The position numbers and the translations under genes were made by a program. Source: Brachybacterium paraconglomeratum (GTDB taxonomy: Bacteria; Actinomycetota; Actinomycetes; Actinomycetales; Dermabacteraceae). Taken from it: DNA of 64,000 bases. Positions 45,905-55,592 of the stretch are shown piece by piece; position 1 is the stretch's first letter, and each line of letters starts with the position of its first letter. Under the pieces are notes generated by a model, which was not told where the DNA came from, searched no databases, and was given only the letters and a program-made list of their open reading frames with translations. The stretch covers positions 1 to 64,000 of the forward strand of contig NZ_ML133861.1 of the NCBI RefSeq assembly GCF_003994255.1, given 5' to 3'.

Positions 45905-45949
45905 GGCGTTCCTCCTGGGAACAGGGACGTGAAGGAGTCTGCCGCCGCG

Positions 45950-45970
45950 GGCGGACAGATGCTGTCCGCC
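45950..45970. promoter_or_regulatory. perfect palindrome upstream of the small basic protein gene
   Basis: Arms GGCGGACAG and CTGTCCGCC separated by ATG. Position 46 bases before the start suggests an operator or leader hairpin. Confidence 0.5.
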
Positions 45971-46322
45971 GAGCGGCGGGGTGAGGGTGCGGGCCGGGCC
46001 GTGTGCGGCACGCGGCGCGCCAGGGCGCACCGGGACGCGCTCGCGCGGCGGCGAGCGGCAGGGCGGGTCAGGGGCGGGTCGGCGTCAGCAGGCGCCGGCG
46101 GCGAGGACGACGGGGGCACGGCCCCCGTCGGACGCGGCGGACGCCGTGACCGCTCCGCCTGGGCGGTGGAGGGATGCCGTGGTGCCGAGCGTCGACGCGC
46201 GCGGACCCGTCGGGGCCGGGGTCGAGGTCGGGTGCATCTCCATGACCACAGTCCACCATCCCGCGACCGACGGGGCCAGCGAATAAACCGCGGGGACCCG
46301 GCGGCCGGCGGCCGAACAGGCG

Positions 46323-46357
46323 AGGGCCCGGCCGTCCGCTGGGGACGACCGGGCCCT
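46323..46357 (-). terminator. terminator after the mutarotase gene
   Basis: 15-base arms (AGGGCCCGGCCGTCC and a complement with one G-T mismatch) with a 5-base loop lie 32 bases past the stop. Confidence 0.65.
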
Positions 46358-46388
46358 GGAGGGCTCCCGACGAGGGGAGGAGCCGTGC

Positions 46389-47297
46389 TCAGCTCTCGAT
46401 GCGGTAGGTGACGCCGAGGCGGTGGGAGGCGCCGGGCTCGAGCGCGACGAAGCCGTCCTTGGCGACGGCGGGCTCGAGGCAGACGAAGCGGGGCCAGTCC
46501 GCATCGGGGATGTCCGCCATCCCCGTCACCAGGGTGTCCCAGGGGTTCCACACCACGGTGCGGGAGGTGCCGCGCGGGGTGGAGACGAGGCGTCGGCCGA
46601 GCACCGGGTCCACGACCGTCACCTCGCCGGTCGCCTCGGTGATCCGGTCGGTGGAGGCGGTCAGGCGCAGCGGCTCCTCGGGCAGCACGTCCGCGGCGAG
46701 GTCCCGCGTGTTGTCGAGATAGGCGGCGCCCTCGAGGCCGAGGATCTCGATCTCGCGCACGTCGCCGACGGCGAGATAGGTGTGCAGCGCCGCCTCGAGC
46801 TCGACCGGGCGCGAGCCGGCGGTCAGGGTGAGGTCCACGTCCAGCTGCGCGCCGAGGCGGAAGACGGCCTCGCCGCGCAGCGCGACCGCGTCCTCGGGGG
46901 TGGCGAGGGTGATCTCGACGTCGTCGCCCTCGCGGCGGGCGGAGGCGAGCTCCCAGCGGATGTTCCGCAGCCAGCCGTGCTTGACCGTGCGGGCGAGATC
47001 GCGGCCGGGCCCGAACCAGGGGCCGACCAGGGGCACGCCGCCGCGGACGGCGACGCCGGGCCCGAACTCGGAGCTCGGGCTCATCCACAGCAGGTCCTGC
47101 CCGCCGGCGGGGACCCAGCTGGTCAGCTGCGCGCCGTCGAGCAGGAGAACGCCGGTCGCTGCGGGGGAGTCGACCAGGACGGCGTCGACGCCGTGCGCGA
47201 TGCCGAGGGCGACGCCCTCGGGGAGCGGGACGGCGGCGTCGCGGGCGGCGGCGGCCGCAGGGTCCCGGACGGCGGGGGACTGGGGATCGGTGCTCAT
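46389..47297 (-). CDS. D-hexose-6-phosphate mutarotase (YeaD-like)
   Basis: 302-residue aldose-1-epimerase-fold protein. Features: LTSWVPAGGQDLLWMSPSSEF, AVRGGVPLVGPWFGPG (Arg/Gly/Phe-rich substrate pocket), HGWLRNIRWEL (catalytic His), LEAALHTYLAVGDVREIEILGLEGAAYLD (His/Glu), and VVWNPWDTLVTGMADIPDADWPRFVCLEPA, typical of the apospory-associated/YeaD subgroup. It interconverts alpha and beta anomers of glucose-6-phosphate or galactose-6-phosphate. ATG 47297; co-directional with the DUF998 and parC genes. Confidence 0.9.
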   Translation of the reverse strand: MSTDPQSPAVRDPAAAAARDAAVPLPEGVALGIAHGVDAVLVDSPAATGVLLLDGAQLTSWVPAGGQDLLWMSPSSEFGPGVAVRGGVPLVGPWFGPGRDLARTVKHGWLRNIRWELASARREGDDVEITLATPEDAVALRGEAVFRLGAQLDVDLTLTAGSRPVELEAALHTYLAVGDVREIEILGLEGAAYLDNTRDLAADVLPEEPLRLTASTDRITEATGEVTVVDPVLGRRLVSTPRGTSRTVVWNPWDTLVTGMADIPDADWPRFVCLEPAVAKDGFVALEPGASHRLGVTYRIES

Positions 47298-47317
47298 GGG
47301 CCTATCGTCCCACGCCC

Positions 47318-48454
47318 TCAGGAGGAGATGCCGGGCTCCTCGTCCTCGTGGCCGGGCATCACGGCAGGACCCTCCTGCGGCGAACCCGCGGCCCCGGCGC
47401 CGTCCTCGGGCAGGCCCTCCGCGGCGGCCGAGACTGCGCGGATGAGCAGCAGCAGCCAGACGAACACGATCACCGCCGCTCCCATCTCGAAGGCCGTGAA
47501 GTTCAGGTAGCCCACCCCGGCGTACAGCACGACCACCATCATCAGCAGGGCGAAGGCGCCGGCGGTGAAGCCGATCAGGGCCCCGGGCAGGCGGCGCAGC
47601 AGCACCGGCAGCACCAGCAGCGTCAGCCCGAACACCACCACCAGCGACTGGGCGACGATGTCGTGCCAGAGCACGCTCACGCTCCGCGAGACCAGCGCGA
47701 CGAGCGCGACGAGCACGCCGACGAGGGTGAGCATCACCCGCACCGCGGTCACCGCGCGATGGTCCTCGCCCGTGGCGCGGGCCCACCGGTCGAGGTCGTG
47801 CGCGATGAACTCCACCACCGTCAGCAGGGCGATGCCCGTCAGCAGGAGGGTGAGGTTGAAGATCGTGCTGGAGGCTCCGGTCCCCTCGCCGAGCTCGGAG
47901 AAGTAGCGCTCCCACCAGTACGGGTCCGGGGCGCTCAGCGCGCTGGCGAGCACGCCGACGGTGACGAAGGCGGCCAGCAGCGTCGCGAGCGAGCGGCCGG
48001 TCAGCGCCATCACCGAGGAGGAGGCGATGTAGGCGGCGCCGCCGCTGGCGGCCGCGACCCAGAAGGTGCCGGCGAAGCGGTCCAGCGCCACGCCCTGGAA
48101 GGCCTGCTGGAACACCGCGAACAGCGCGCCGGTGAGGAACAGGCCCAGCAGGCCGTGGATGAGAGAGAGCCCCACCACGTCCAGGGCGCGCCGCCAGAGC
48201 GGCCGGGAGCCGAACCAGGGCATCGTGCGCACCCGGTCCGCGACGAGCACCAGCACCGAGGTCGCGGTCCCGCATCCGGCCACGGAGAGCGCCGCGACCT
48301 GGCCGATCGATCCGGTCCCCGACAGCGCCGCGGTGCCCCGCAGCGCGATCAGACCCACCACGAGGCCGACGACCGCGCCGGCGACGCCGATCGCGACATG
48401 CCCGTTCTCGGCGCGGGTCGCCCCGGTTCCCCGGTGCGCGGCGGGGGCGGCCAC
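47318..48454 (-). CDS. DUF998-like polytopic membrane protein
   Basis: 378-residue integral membrane protein with about ten hydrophobic helices and an acidic Pro/Gly-rich C-terminus. The segment PDPYWWERYFSELGEGTGASSTIFNLTLLLTGIALLTV matches the DUF998/Frag1-type signature (S-E-L-G ... F-N). Function unknown. ATG or alternative start at 48454 lies 3 bases after the parC stop codon, so it is co-transcribed with parC. Confidence 0.8.
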   Translation of the reverse strand: MAAPAAHRGTGATRAENGHVAIGVAGAVVGLVVGLIALRGTAALSGTGSIGQVAALSVAGCGTATSVLVLVADRVRTMPWFGSRPLWRRALDVVGLSLIHGLLGLFLTGALFAVFQQAFQGVALDRFAGTFWVAAASGGAAYIASSSVMALTGRSLATLLAAFVTVGVLASALSAPDPYWWERYFSELGEGTGASSTIFNLTLLLTGIALLTVVEFIAHDLDRWARATGEDHRAVTAVRVMLTLVGVLVALVALVSRSVSVLWHDIVAQSLVVVFGLTLLVLPVLLRRLPGALIGFTAGAFALLMMVVVLYAGVGYLNFTAFEMGAAVIVFVWLLLLIRAVSAAAEGLPEDGAGAAGSPQEGPAVMPGHEDEEPGISS

Positions 48455-48457
48455 GGA

Positions 48458-50926
48458 TCAGCCGACCGCGGCGATCGGCACCGGGACGGGGGTGCCGGAG
48501 CCGTCGCGTCGACCGGTGGGCTCGGGAAGGTCGATCGGCTGGCCCGCCTCGGAGGAGGCGCGGGCCGGATGCGGCACCACCCACGCGCCGATGAGGGAGT
48601 CCTCGCCGCGCAGGAAGCGATGGCAGCGCATGCCGGCGGTGGAGCGGCCCTTCGCCGGGAACTCCGTCAGCGAGGAGACCTTGAGCGAGCCGGTCTGCAG
48701 CAGCGGCAGCGTCGCCGAGCTGCCCGCGACGGTGACGACGTCCGCGGGCGCGGTCACGTCGATCACGCCGAAGGACAGCACCTGCGCGTCGCCCGCGAGC
48801 TTGATCCCGGCCACGCCGCCCGCCCCGCGGCCCTGGGGGCGCACGCCGGAGGAGGGGAAGTGCAGCAGCTGCGCGTCGGTCGTGACGAAGACGAGGTCGA
48901 GGTCCGCGTCGTCCTCGAGGTCCACGACGCCGACGACGGAGTCGCCGTCCTTCAGCGAGATGATCTCGAAGCCGTCGGTGCGGGGGAAGTCGAGCTGGAC
49001 CCGCTTGACCACGCCCTGGCGGGTGCCCAGCGCGATCGCGCCGCCGCGGGCGATGTCCGCCTCGGCCAGGCGGATCAGGCCCAGCGGGCGCTCGTCCCGC
49101 TCGAGCTCCAGCAGGTCGACCAGGCGCGTGCCGCCGGCGAGGGAGGGCGCCGAGGCGGTCGGGGCGAGGTTCGGCAGGTCCACGACGGACAGCCGCAGCA
49201 CCCGGCCGCGATCGGTCACGACGCCCACCTCGGCGCGGGTGGTGCTGCGCACCGAGGAGACGATCACGTCGTGCGCGCCCCGCGGGCCCTCCCGCAGCAG
49301 CGGCCCTTCCCCGGAGACCCGGGCGATCAGCCCCGTGCCGGTCAGGTGCACGCCGCAGGGCTCGTCGGCGACCTCGAGGGAGGCGCCCGCCTTCGCCGAC
49401 GGGGCGGAGGCGGACTCGAGCAGCACCGTGCGGCGCGCGTCCCCGTGCTCGGCCGCGACGGCGGCCAGCTCGTCGGAGACCAGGCGGCGCAAGACGTCTT
49501 CGGATCGCAGAATTTCTTCGAGATGCTCGATCTCGGCCCGCAGCTCGTCCCGCTCCGCCTCGAGGTCGATCTGCGAGAACTTCGTCAGGCGGCGCAGGCG
49601 CAGCTCGAGGATGTACTCGGCCTGCACCTGGGTGAGGTCGAAGACCTGCATCAGGCGGGTGCGGGCGGTCTCCGCGTCGTCGCTCTGGCGCACGATCTGG
49701 ATGACCTCGTCGATGTCGAGGATCGCCAGCAGCAGGCCCTCGACCAGGTGCAGGCGCGCCCTGCGCTTGCCGAGGCGGTGCTCGGTGCGGCGCCGCACCA
49801 CGGCCAGGCGGTGGGCGACGAACACCTCCAGCAGCTGCTTGAGGCCCATCGTGCGGGGCTGCCCGTCGACCAGGGCGACGTTGTTGATGCCGAAGGACTC
49901 CTCCAGCGGGGTGAAGCGGTAGAGCTGCTCGAGCACCGCCTCGGGCTCGAAGCCGGACTTCACCGTGAGCACGAGGCGCAAGCCGTGGTGGCGGTCGGTG
50001 AGGTCCTGGTAGTCGGTGATACCGGTGACCTTCTTGGCCTGCACCGCATCGCGCAGCTTCTCGGCGAGGCGCTCGGGGCCGACCTGGTAGGGCAGCTCGG
50101 TGACGACGATGCCCTTGCGGCGCGAGGTGACGTTCTCGATCCGGGTGGTGGCCCGCATCTTGAAGGAGCCGCGACCGGTGCGGTAGGCGTCCCGGATCCC
50201 GTCCAGGCCCACGATCCGACCGCCCGTGGGCAGATCCGGGCCGGGCACGAAGCGCATCAGCTCCTCGAGATCCGCCTCCGGGTTCTCGATGAGATGGCGG
50301 GCCGCGGCGATCGTCTCGACCAGGTTGTGCGGCGCCATGTTCGTGGCCATGCCGACGGCGATGCCGGAAGCACCGTTGACCAGGAGGTTCGGGTACTGCG
50401 CGGGGAGCACCTCGGGCTGGGTGAGCTGGTTGTCGTAGTTCGGGACCATGTCCACGACGTCCTCGTCCAGCGAGTCCGTCATGAGCAGCGCGGCCTTCGC
50501 CAGGCGCGCCTCGGTGTACCGGGCCGCGGCGGGGCCGTTGTCCAGGGAGCCGAAGTTGCCGTGCCCGTCCACCAGCGGCAGGCGCATGTTGAAGCCCTGC
50601 GCCATGCGCACCAGCGCGTCGTAGATCGCGGTGTCGCCGTGGGGGTGGAGCTTGCCCATCACCTCGCCGACCACGCGCTGGCTCTTGACGTGCCCCTTCT
50701 CGGGGCGCAGGCCCATCTCCGCCATCATGTAGAGGATGCGGCGCTGGACGGGCTTGAGGCCGTCTCGCGCGTCGGGCAGCGCCCGGGAGTAGATCACGGA
50801 GTAGGCGTACTCGAGGAACGAGGACTCCATCTCGCTGGTGACGTCGATGTCGACGATGGTCTCGTCGACGGCGTCGTCCCCTGCGGGCGGTGCGGTGCTG
50901 CGTGATCGTGCCATGGAGGACATCAT
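48458..50926 (-). CDS. parC: DNA topoisomerase IV subunit A
   Basis: 822-residue breakage-reunion subunit. The catalytic tyrosine is in [11 protein letters not shown]. Other GyrA/ParC hallmarks are [50 protein letters not shown] (quinolone region) and [23 protein letters not shown]. The C-terminal beta-pinwheel lacks the QRRGGKG GyrA box, which with the nearby parE indicates ParC. A central helical coil ([12 protein letters not shown]) is present. Start codons ATG at 50926, 50923 and 50914 are all possible. Confidence 0.93.
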   Translation of the reverse strand: MMSSMARSRSTAPPAGDDAVDETIVDIDVTSEMESSFLEYAYSVIYSRALPDARDGLKPVQRRILYMMAEMGLRPEKGHVKSQRVVGEVMGKLHPHGDTAIYDALVRMAQGFNMRLPLVDGHGNFGSLDNGPAAARYTEARLAKAALLMTDSLDEDVVDMVPNYDNQLTQPEVLPAQYPNLLVNGASGIAVGMATNMAPHNLVETIAAARHLIENPEADLEELMRFVPGPDLPTGGRIVGLDGIRDAYRTGRGSFKMRATTRIENVTSRRKGIVVTELPYQVGPERLAEKLRDAVQAKKVTGITDYQDLTDRHHGLRLVLTVKSGFEPEAVLEQLYRFTPLEESFGINNVALVDGQPRTMGLKQLLEVFVAHRLAVVRRRTEHRLGKRRARLHLVEGLLLAILDIDEVIQIVRQSDDAETARTRLMQVFDLTQVQAEYILELRLRRLTKFSQIDLEAERDELRAEIEHLEEILRSEDVLRRLVSDELAAVAAEHGDARRTVLLESASAPSAKAGASLEVADEPCGVHLTGTGLIARVSGEGPLLREGPRGAHDVIVSSVRSTTRAEVGVVTDRGRVLRLSVVDLPNLAPTASAPSLAGGTRLVDLLELERDERPLGLIRLAEADIARGGAIALGTRQGVVKRVQLDFPRTDGFEIISLKDGDSVVGVVDLEDDADLDLVFVTTDAQLLHFPSSGVRPQGRGAGGVAGIKLAGDAQVLSFGVIDVTAPADVVTVAGSSATLPLLQTGSLKVSSLTEFPAKGRSTAGMRCHRFLRGEDSLIGAWVVPHPARASSEAGQPIDLPEPTGRRDGSGTPVPVPIAAVG

Positions 50927-51017
50927 GGCGCATGACCGGCCATGATCCCGGGATCCCGCGCCCCCGACGGGACGTGAATCCCGTCAACGCCCGCCCCTGC
51001 CGGACTAGGATCGCGCC

Positions 51018-53768
51018 ATGGCGGACAGACGCGACGGCCTGCGGTCACTGCGACGACGTGCCCGGGGCGGCACCGACGCCGGCCCGGCCTATCCCGCGCA
51101 CTGGGAGGCGGACATCGCCCTGCGCGACGGCTCGGCCGCGCACCTGCGCCCGATCCTGCCCGAGGATGCCGAGGCGCTCCAGGCCTTCCACCAGCGCCAG
51201 TCCGAGCACTCGCGGTACCTGCGGTTCTTCGCGCCGATGCCGCGGCTGTCCGAGCGGGACCTGACCCGCTTCACCACCGTCGACCACCGCGACCGGGTCG
51301 CCTTCGTCGTGCTCGTGGGAAAGGACATCGTCGCCGTCGGCCGCTACGACCGGACCTCCCCGCGCTCGGCGGAGGTCGCCTTCAACGTCGCCGATTCCCG
51401 GCAGGGCTCGGGCCTGGGGTCCGTGCTGCTCGAGCACCTCGCGGCCGCCGCGCGGGAGCAGGGCATCGACGTGTTCACCGCCGAGGTGCTCCCGCAGAAC
51501 ACGAAGATGATCAAGGTCTTCACCGAGGCGGGCTTCGACGTCGACCGCACCCTCGACGACGGGGTGGTGATGGTGTCCTTCCGGATCGACCCCACCGCCC
51601 GGTCCCTCGCGGTGATGGCGGAGCGGGAGCACCGCGCCGAGGCGCGCGCCATGGAGCGGCTGCTCCACCCCGAGTCCGTGCTCCTGGTGGGGGTCTCCTC
51701 CCACCGCGATTCCGTCGGCGGCCGCTTCCTCACCGCGCTGGAGGGATCCGGCTACGCCGGCACCGTCCACCTCGTCTCCCGCGAGGCGCTCGAGCTGCGG
51801 GGCCGACGCGCCTGGGCGCGGATCTCCGAGGTCCCCGGACCGGTCGACCTCGCCGTGATCGCGCTGCGCCCCGAGGCCTGCCTCGACGCGGTCGAGGAGT
51901 GCGCAGAGATCGGGGTGCGCAGCGTCGTGATCCCCACCGAGGGATTCGCCGACAGCGAGCGCGGCCGGAGCCTCCAGCGCGAGCTGGTGGCGCGGATCAG
52001 ACGCCACGGCATGCGGCTGCTGGGCCCGGGATCCCTCGGCATGCTGCGCACCGGCGACTCGCCGCTCAGCCTCTCCCTCGCCCCGCACATGCCGCGCGCG
52101 GGGCGGGCCGCGCTCGCCGGCCAGTCCAGCGCGCTCTCCGCGATGCTCCTGGCCGGCACCGATGCCCGCGGGATCGGCCTGCACGAGTTCGTGGGCGTGG
52201 GCAACCGCGCCGACGTCTCTCTCAACGACACCCTCCAGCACTGGGAGGACGACGAGGAGGTGGGCGTGATCGGGCTGGCCCTGGAGTCGATGGGGAACCC
52301 GCGCAAGTTCACCCGGATCGCCCGGCGCCTGACCCGCCGCACCCCGCTGATCGTGCTGCGCCCGCCCGGCAGCGAGTCCCATCTGCCGCCCGGCCACGAC
52401 GTGCGCCGCTCCACCCTGCCTCGGCGCGCCCTGGACCAGGTGCTCGACTCCGCCGGGGTCGTGCAGACCGGGGGAGTGGACCACCTCCTGGACGTCGTGG
52501 ACGGCATCGAGCGCCAGGGCCTCCCGCTCGGGCCGAGGGTCGGGATCCTCTCCAACACGGCGGCGCTCGGCGCCTCGCTGCGCGGCGCCGCTGACCGTGC
52601 CGGGCTGCGCATCGTGGCCGAGAACCGCTCCGTCCCCCTCTCGCCGGACCCGCGTCTGATCCAGCGCGCCTTCACCACGATGGCGGCGCTGGGCGAGGTG
52701 GACCTCGTGATCGCCGGGGTGCTCGACGCGCAGGGCGAGGACGCCGAGGAGGTGCTGCGCCAGATGGCGATCGTCGCCCGCCACTCCGAGGTGGTGCTGC
52801 TGGTGTGCGTGGTCACCGGCAGCGACCGCTTCGACGCGCTGCGCGGCCGGGTGCGCGTCGACCCGCAGCTCCCGCCGGTGCACGCCACCCCCTTCGCCGT
52901 CGTCCGCGCCGCCTCCGGCCTGCTCGAGGCGGCGCTGCGCCCTGCGGCCGACGACGAGGAGCCGGCCCGGCGCGAGGACGTGGACCGCGTCGCGGCGCGG
53001 GAGATCGCCGAGCGGCTCCTGAGGGACCACCCCGGCGCGGGGAGCCCGTCGGACCCCGGGGACCGCACCGGCGCCGAGGTCGAGGTCGGGGGAGACGACG
53101 TCGCCGCGCTCCTGGCCGCCTACGGCATCGAGCTGCTGCAGGGCCGACGCGTCGTCGACGAGGAGGAGGCGCTCGCGCGCGCCGCCGAGATCGGATATCC
53201 CGTCGCGCTGAAGAGCACCGATCCCGTGCTGCGCCATCGTGCGGACCTCGGCGGGGTGCGCCTGGGGATCCCCGACGCCGTCCAGCTGCGCCATGCGGTG
53301 CAGGCCATGCACAAGGACCTCTCCTACTCCTCCGCACCGCTCGAGGTGCAGGCGATGGCGCCGGCCGGGGTGCCGATGGTGGTGCGCAGCGTCGAGGACC
53401 CCTCCCTGGGGCCGGTGCTCTCCCTGTCCGTGGCGGGGGACGCGACCGACCTCCTGGACGACATCGCCTATGCGATCCCGCCCTTCAGCGAGGCCGGTGC
53501 GCACCGGCTCGTCGACGCCCCCGCCAGCGCCGTGAAGCTCCGCGGCACCCGGGGGCTGCCGCCCGCGGACCGCGACGCGCTCGCCGACCTGGTGGTCCGG
53601 GTGGGCCTCCTCGCCGAGGACCTGCCCGAGCTCGCCTTCCTCGAGCTGTACCCGGTGCTGGTCGCCCAGCACGGCCTCACCGTGGTCGGGGCAGGAGCAC
53701 GGCTCGCCCCCGCGCCGAACCGCACCGACGGGGCGCGCCGCACGCTGTCCGGACCGCCCGGTGCCTGA
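51018..53768 (+). CDS. PatA-like GNAT / ADP-forming acyl-CoA synthetase fusion
   Basis: 916-residue protein acetyltransferase candidate. Residues of about 35-190 are a GNAT domain (FNVADSRQGSGLGSVLLEHLAAAAREQGI as the acetyl-CoA loop). Then comes a CoA-binding domain (LLHPESVLLVGVSSHRDSVGGRF), flavodoxin-like acyl-CoA synthetase domains (LAGQSSALSAML, GVGNRADVSLNDTLQHW), and a C-terminal ATP-grasp domain (AAYGIELLQGRRVVDEEEALARAAEIGYPVALKS). GNAT at the N-terminus is the Streptomyces PatA arrangement, opposite to enterobacterial PatZ. Such enzymes acetylate lysines, for example in acetyl-CoA synthetase, under metabolic control. Confidence 0.88.
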   Translation: MADRRDGLRSLRRRARGGTDAGPAYPAHWEADIALRDGSAAHLRPILPEDAEALQAFHQRQSEHSRYLRFFAPMPRLSERDLTRFTTVDHRDRVAFVVLVGKDIVAVGRYDRTSPRSAEVAFNVADSRQGSGLGSVLLEHLAAAAREQGIDVFTAEVLPQNTKMIKVFTEAGFDVDRTLDDGVVMVSFRIDPTARSLAVMAEREHRAEARAMERLLHPESVLLVGVSSHRDSVGGRFLTALEGSGYAGTVHLVSREALELRGRRAWARISEVPGPVDLAVIALRPEACLDAVEECAEIGVRSVVIPTEGFADSERGRSLQRELVARIRRHGMRLLGPGSLGMLRTGDSPLSLSLAPHMPRAGRAALAGQSSALSAMLLAGTDARGIGLHEFVGVGNRADVSLNDTLQHWEDDEEVGVIGLALESMGNPRKFTRIARRLTRRTPLIVLRPPGSESHLPPGHDVRRSTLPRRALDQVLDSAGVVQTGGVDHLLDVVDGIERQGLPLGPRVGILSNTAALGASLRGAADRAGLRIVAENRSVPLSPDPRLIQRAFTTMAALGEVDLVIAGVLDAQGEDAEEVLRQMAIVARHSEVVLLVCVVTGSDRFDALRGRVRVDPQLPPVHATPFAVVRAASGLLEAALRPAADDEEPARREDVDRVAAREIAERLLRDHPGAGSPSDPGDRTGAEVEVGGDDVAALLAAYGIELLQGRRVVDEEEALARAAEIGYPVALKSTDPVLRHRADLGGVRLGIPDAVQLRHAVQAMHKDLSYSSAPLEVQAMAPAGVPMVVRSVEDPSLGPVLSLSVAGDATDLLDDIAYAIPPFSEAGAHRLVDAPASAVKLRGTRGLPPADRDALADLVVRVGLLAEDLPELAFLELYPVLVAQHGLTVVGAGARLAPAPNRTDGARRTLSGPPGA

Positions 53769-53805
53769 GGACCGTGCGGCCGCCGCCGCGTGGGAGACTG
53801 GGGCG

Positions 53806-54381
53806 ATGACCACCGCCCTGCCCGCCGACCTCCGGAAGGACCTCGAGACCGCCGGGTACTTCCCCCAGGCCGCCTCCCGCAGCATCGAGCGCTCCCTGCG
53901 CGGAGCGGCCGTGCTCACGCACCTCGTGCGCGCCGAGACCACCTTCGACGGCCCCGAGGTGCGACGGCACCTCACCGTCGTCGTGCTCACCGCGACGCAC
54001 CTGCTGATCACCCATCTCGACGACGACCCCGCGGACGCGCTGAACCCCAGCCAGGTCGTCTCCACCACCGAGCGGGTGCGTCTGCGCCGCATCACCTCGA
54101 CGGGCCTGTCCCAGGTCTTCGACACCGACGGGCAGCTCGCCACGGGCCGCGAGTCCGAGATCACCCTCGGAGTGACCTGGGACGGCAGCCGTCGCCTCGA
54201 CCTCGAGCCGGCCGACTGCGGCGACCCCACCTGCCAGGCGGACCACGGCTACACCGGCAGCTCCGCCCCCGCGGACCTCGCGCTGCGGGTCAGCGCGCTG
54301 GCCGACGGCGAGGCCGCGGTCGAGGAGGCGCTCGCCTTCCACGACCGCCTCCTCGAGGCGATCGACGACCTCGGGGCCTGA
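53806..54381 (+). CDS. DUF5998 family protein
   Basis: 191-residue cytosolic protein of the actinobacterial DUF5998 family: LRKDLETAGYFPQAASRSIERSLRGA, then HLTVVVLTATHLLITHLDDDPAD and a C-terminal ADCGDPTCQADHGYTG with two cysteines and a histidine. Function unknown. It lies between the PatA-like gene and the phosphatase-superfamily gene in a conserved order; the three are probably one operon (gaps of 37 and 8 bases). Confidence 0.88.
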   Translation: MTTALPADLRKDLETAGYFPQAASRSIERSLRGAAVLTHLVRAETTFDGPEVRRHLTVVVLTATHLLITHLDDDPADALNPSQVVSTTERVRLRRITSTGLSQVFDTDGQLATGRESEITLGVTWDGSRRLDLEPADCGDPTCQADHGYTGSSAPADLALRVSALADGEAAVEEALAFHDRLLEAIDDLGA

Positions 54382-54389
54382 GCCGGAGC

Positions 54390-55532
54390 ATGGCCGAGAT
54401 GGACGATCCCGCCCTGCCCGACTGGCCCGAGGACCTGCTCCCCCCGCCCTTCGCCGCGGGGGAGCGGCCGGGCCTGCTGGACGTGCTCGCCCCCCTCGCC
54501 TCCGCGCCCGAGGAGGGACGGGACCTGGTGGTGCTGCTCGACGGCGTCGGCGCGGACCTGCTGGCCGAGCACCGGGCGCTCACCCCGACGCTGAGGCGCC
54601 TCGAGGGCTCCGTCGAGCGGATCCGCACGGTCACCCCGTCGACGACCGCCAGCGCGATGGTCTCCCTGCACACGGGGCTCGCACCGCTCGAGCACGGGGT
54701 GCTGGGCTATCTCGGCTTCGACCCCGTGGGCCGCCGTGCCGTCAACCAGCTGACCGGCGCCCCGGGCCTGGACCCCCACGCCTGGATGCCGCTCACGACC
54801 CCGGTGGAGGCCGGGGCGCGCCGCGCCGTGCAGGTCGCCCCCGCCAAGCACGCCCGCTCCCATCTCAGCGGCGTCGCCTATCGCGGCTGGGAGTTCCTCG
54901 CCCAGGGGCGCGGGGACCGCGTCGAGGCGGTGCGCACCGCGCTGCACCGCGGCGGCCCGGACGCGCTGGTGCACCTGCACGTGGACGACGTGGACCACGC
55001 GGGCCACGCGCACGGCATCGACTCCGAGACGTGGCGCACCGCGCTCGCCGAGGTCGACGCGCTGATCGGCACGCTGCTTCGACGCGTCCCCCGGGGGACC
55101 CGCGTCCACCTCACCGCCGATCACGGGATGGTCGACACCTCCGCCGCGCACACCGTCGACCTCGCGGAGGAGCCGGCGATCCTGTCCCTGGTCGAGGAGG
55201 TGACGGGGGAGGCGAGGGCGCTCGCCCTGCACGCGGTGCCCGGCGACGGCGCCGCCGAGGAGCTCGCCGAGCGGATGCGCGTGCTGATGGGGGAGCGCGC
55301 CCTGGTCCTCACCCGGGACCAGGTGCTCGCCTCGGGGCTGCTCGGCCCGGCTGCCACGGCGATCCCCGCGCACGTCCGGGGACGGATCGCCGACGTGCTC
55401 GTCCTCGCCCGCGGACGCTGGGGCGTGGACGACTTCTCACGCCGCCCCGAGACGGCCCGGTCGATGATCGGGGTGCACGGATCGCTCACCTCGGCGGAGG
55501 CGGTCGTGCCGCTGCTGCGCACGATCACCTGA
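54390..55532 (+). CDS. alkaline-phosphatase-superfamily phosphodiesterase / nucleotide pyrophosphatase
   Basis: 380-residue metal-dependent hydrolase. The metal/nucleophile sites appear as VVLLDGVGADLL (Asp), TVTPSTTASAMVSLHTGLAPLEHG (nucleophilic Thr), HLHVDDVDHAGHAHG (Asp/His) and HLTADHGMVDT (Asp/His). No signal peptide is seen, so it is cytosolic. It is related to NPP-type phosphodiesterases; the physiological substrate is unknown. ATG 54390. Confidence 0.88.
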   Translation: MAEMDDPALPDWPEDLLPPPFAAGERPGLLDVLAPLASAPEEGRDLVVLLDGVGADLLAEHRALTPTLRRLEGSVERIRTVTPSTTASAMVSLHTGLAPLEHGVLGYLGFDPVGRRAVNQLTGAPGLDPHAWMPLTTPVEAGARRAVQVAPAKHARSHLSGVAYRGWEFLAQGRGDRVEAVRTALHRGGPDALVHLHVDDVDHAGHAHGIDSETWRTALAEVDALIGTLLRRVPRGTRVHLTADHGMVDTSAAHTVDLAEEPAILSLVEEVTGEARALALHAVPGDGAAEELAERMRVLMGERALVLTRDQVLASGLLGPAATAIPAHVRGRIADVLVLARGRWGVDDFSRRPETARSMIGVHGSLTSAEAVVPLLRTIT

Positions 55533-55592
55533 GCCCTGCCGCGGCGCGATGCCCGGTGGGCAGGGCCACCCGCGGCGGCCCCGGGAGACGGC

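Larger units (their letters stand above)
45905..46388. other. 484-base intergenic region
   Basis: It holds a palindrome (45950-45970), a terminator-like stem for the mutarotase gene (46323-46357) and one weak minus-strand open frame (46085-46243, 52 codons, starting MEMHPTSTPAPTGPRA) without a good ribosome-binding site. I see no tRNA or other RNA gene. Confidence 0.5.

Noticed and set aside
46085-46243. Possible 52-residue minus-strand peptide gene
   Set aside because: No convincing ribosome-binding site, no family resemblance, and low-complexity Pro/Thr/Ala composition.
47348-50905. An 1185-codon plus-strand open frame
   Set aside because: It is antisense to parC and the DUF998 gene with no family-like content; composition is that of a GC-driven shadow.
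46389-50987. A 1532-codon open frame on the minus strand spanning the mutarotase, DUF998 and parC genes
   Set aside because: Only its last 302 codons encode a real protein; the rest is an out-of-phase reading of parC and the DUF998 gene, kept open by high GC.
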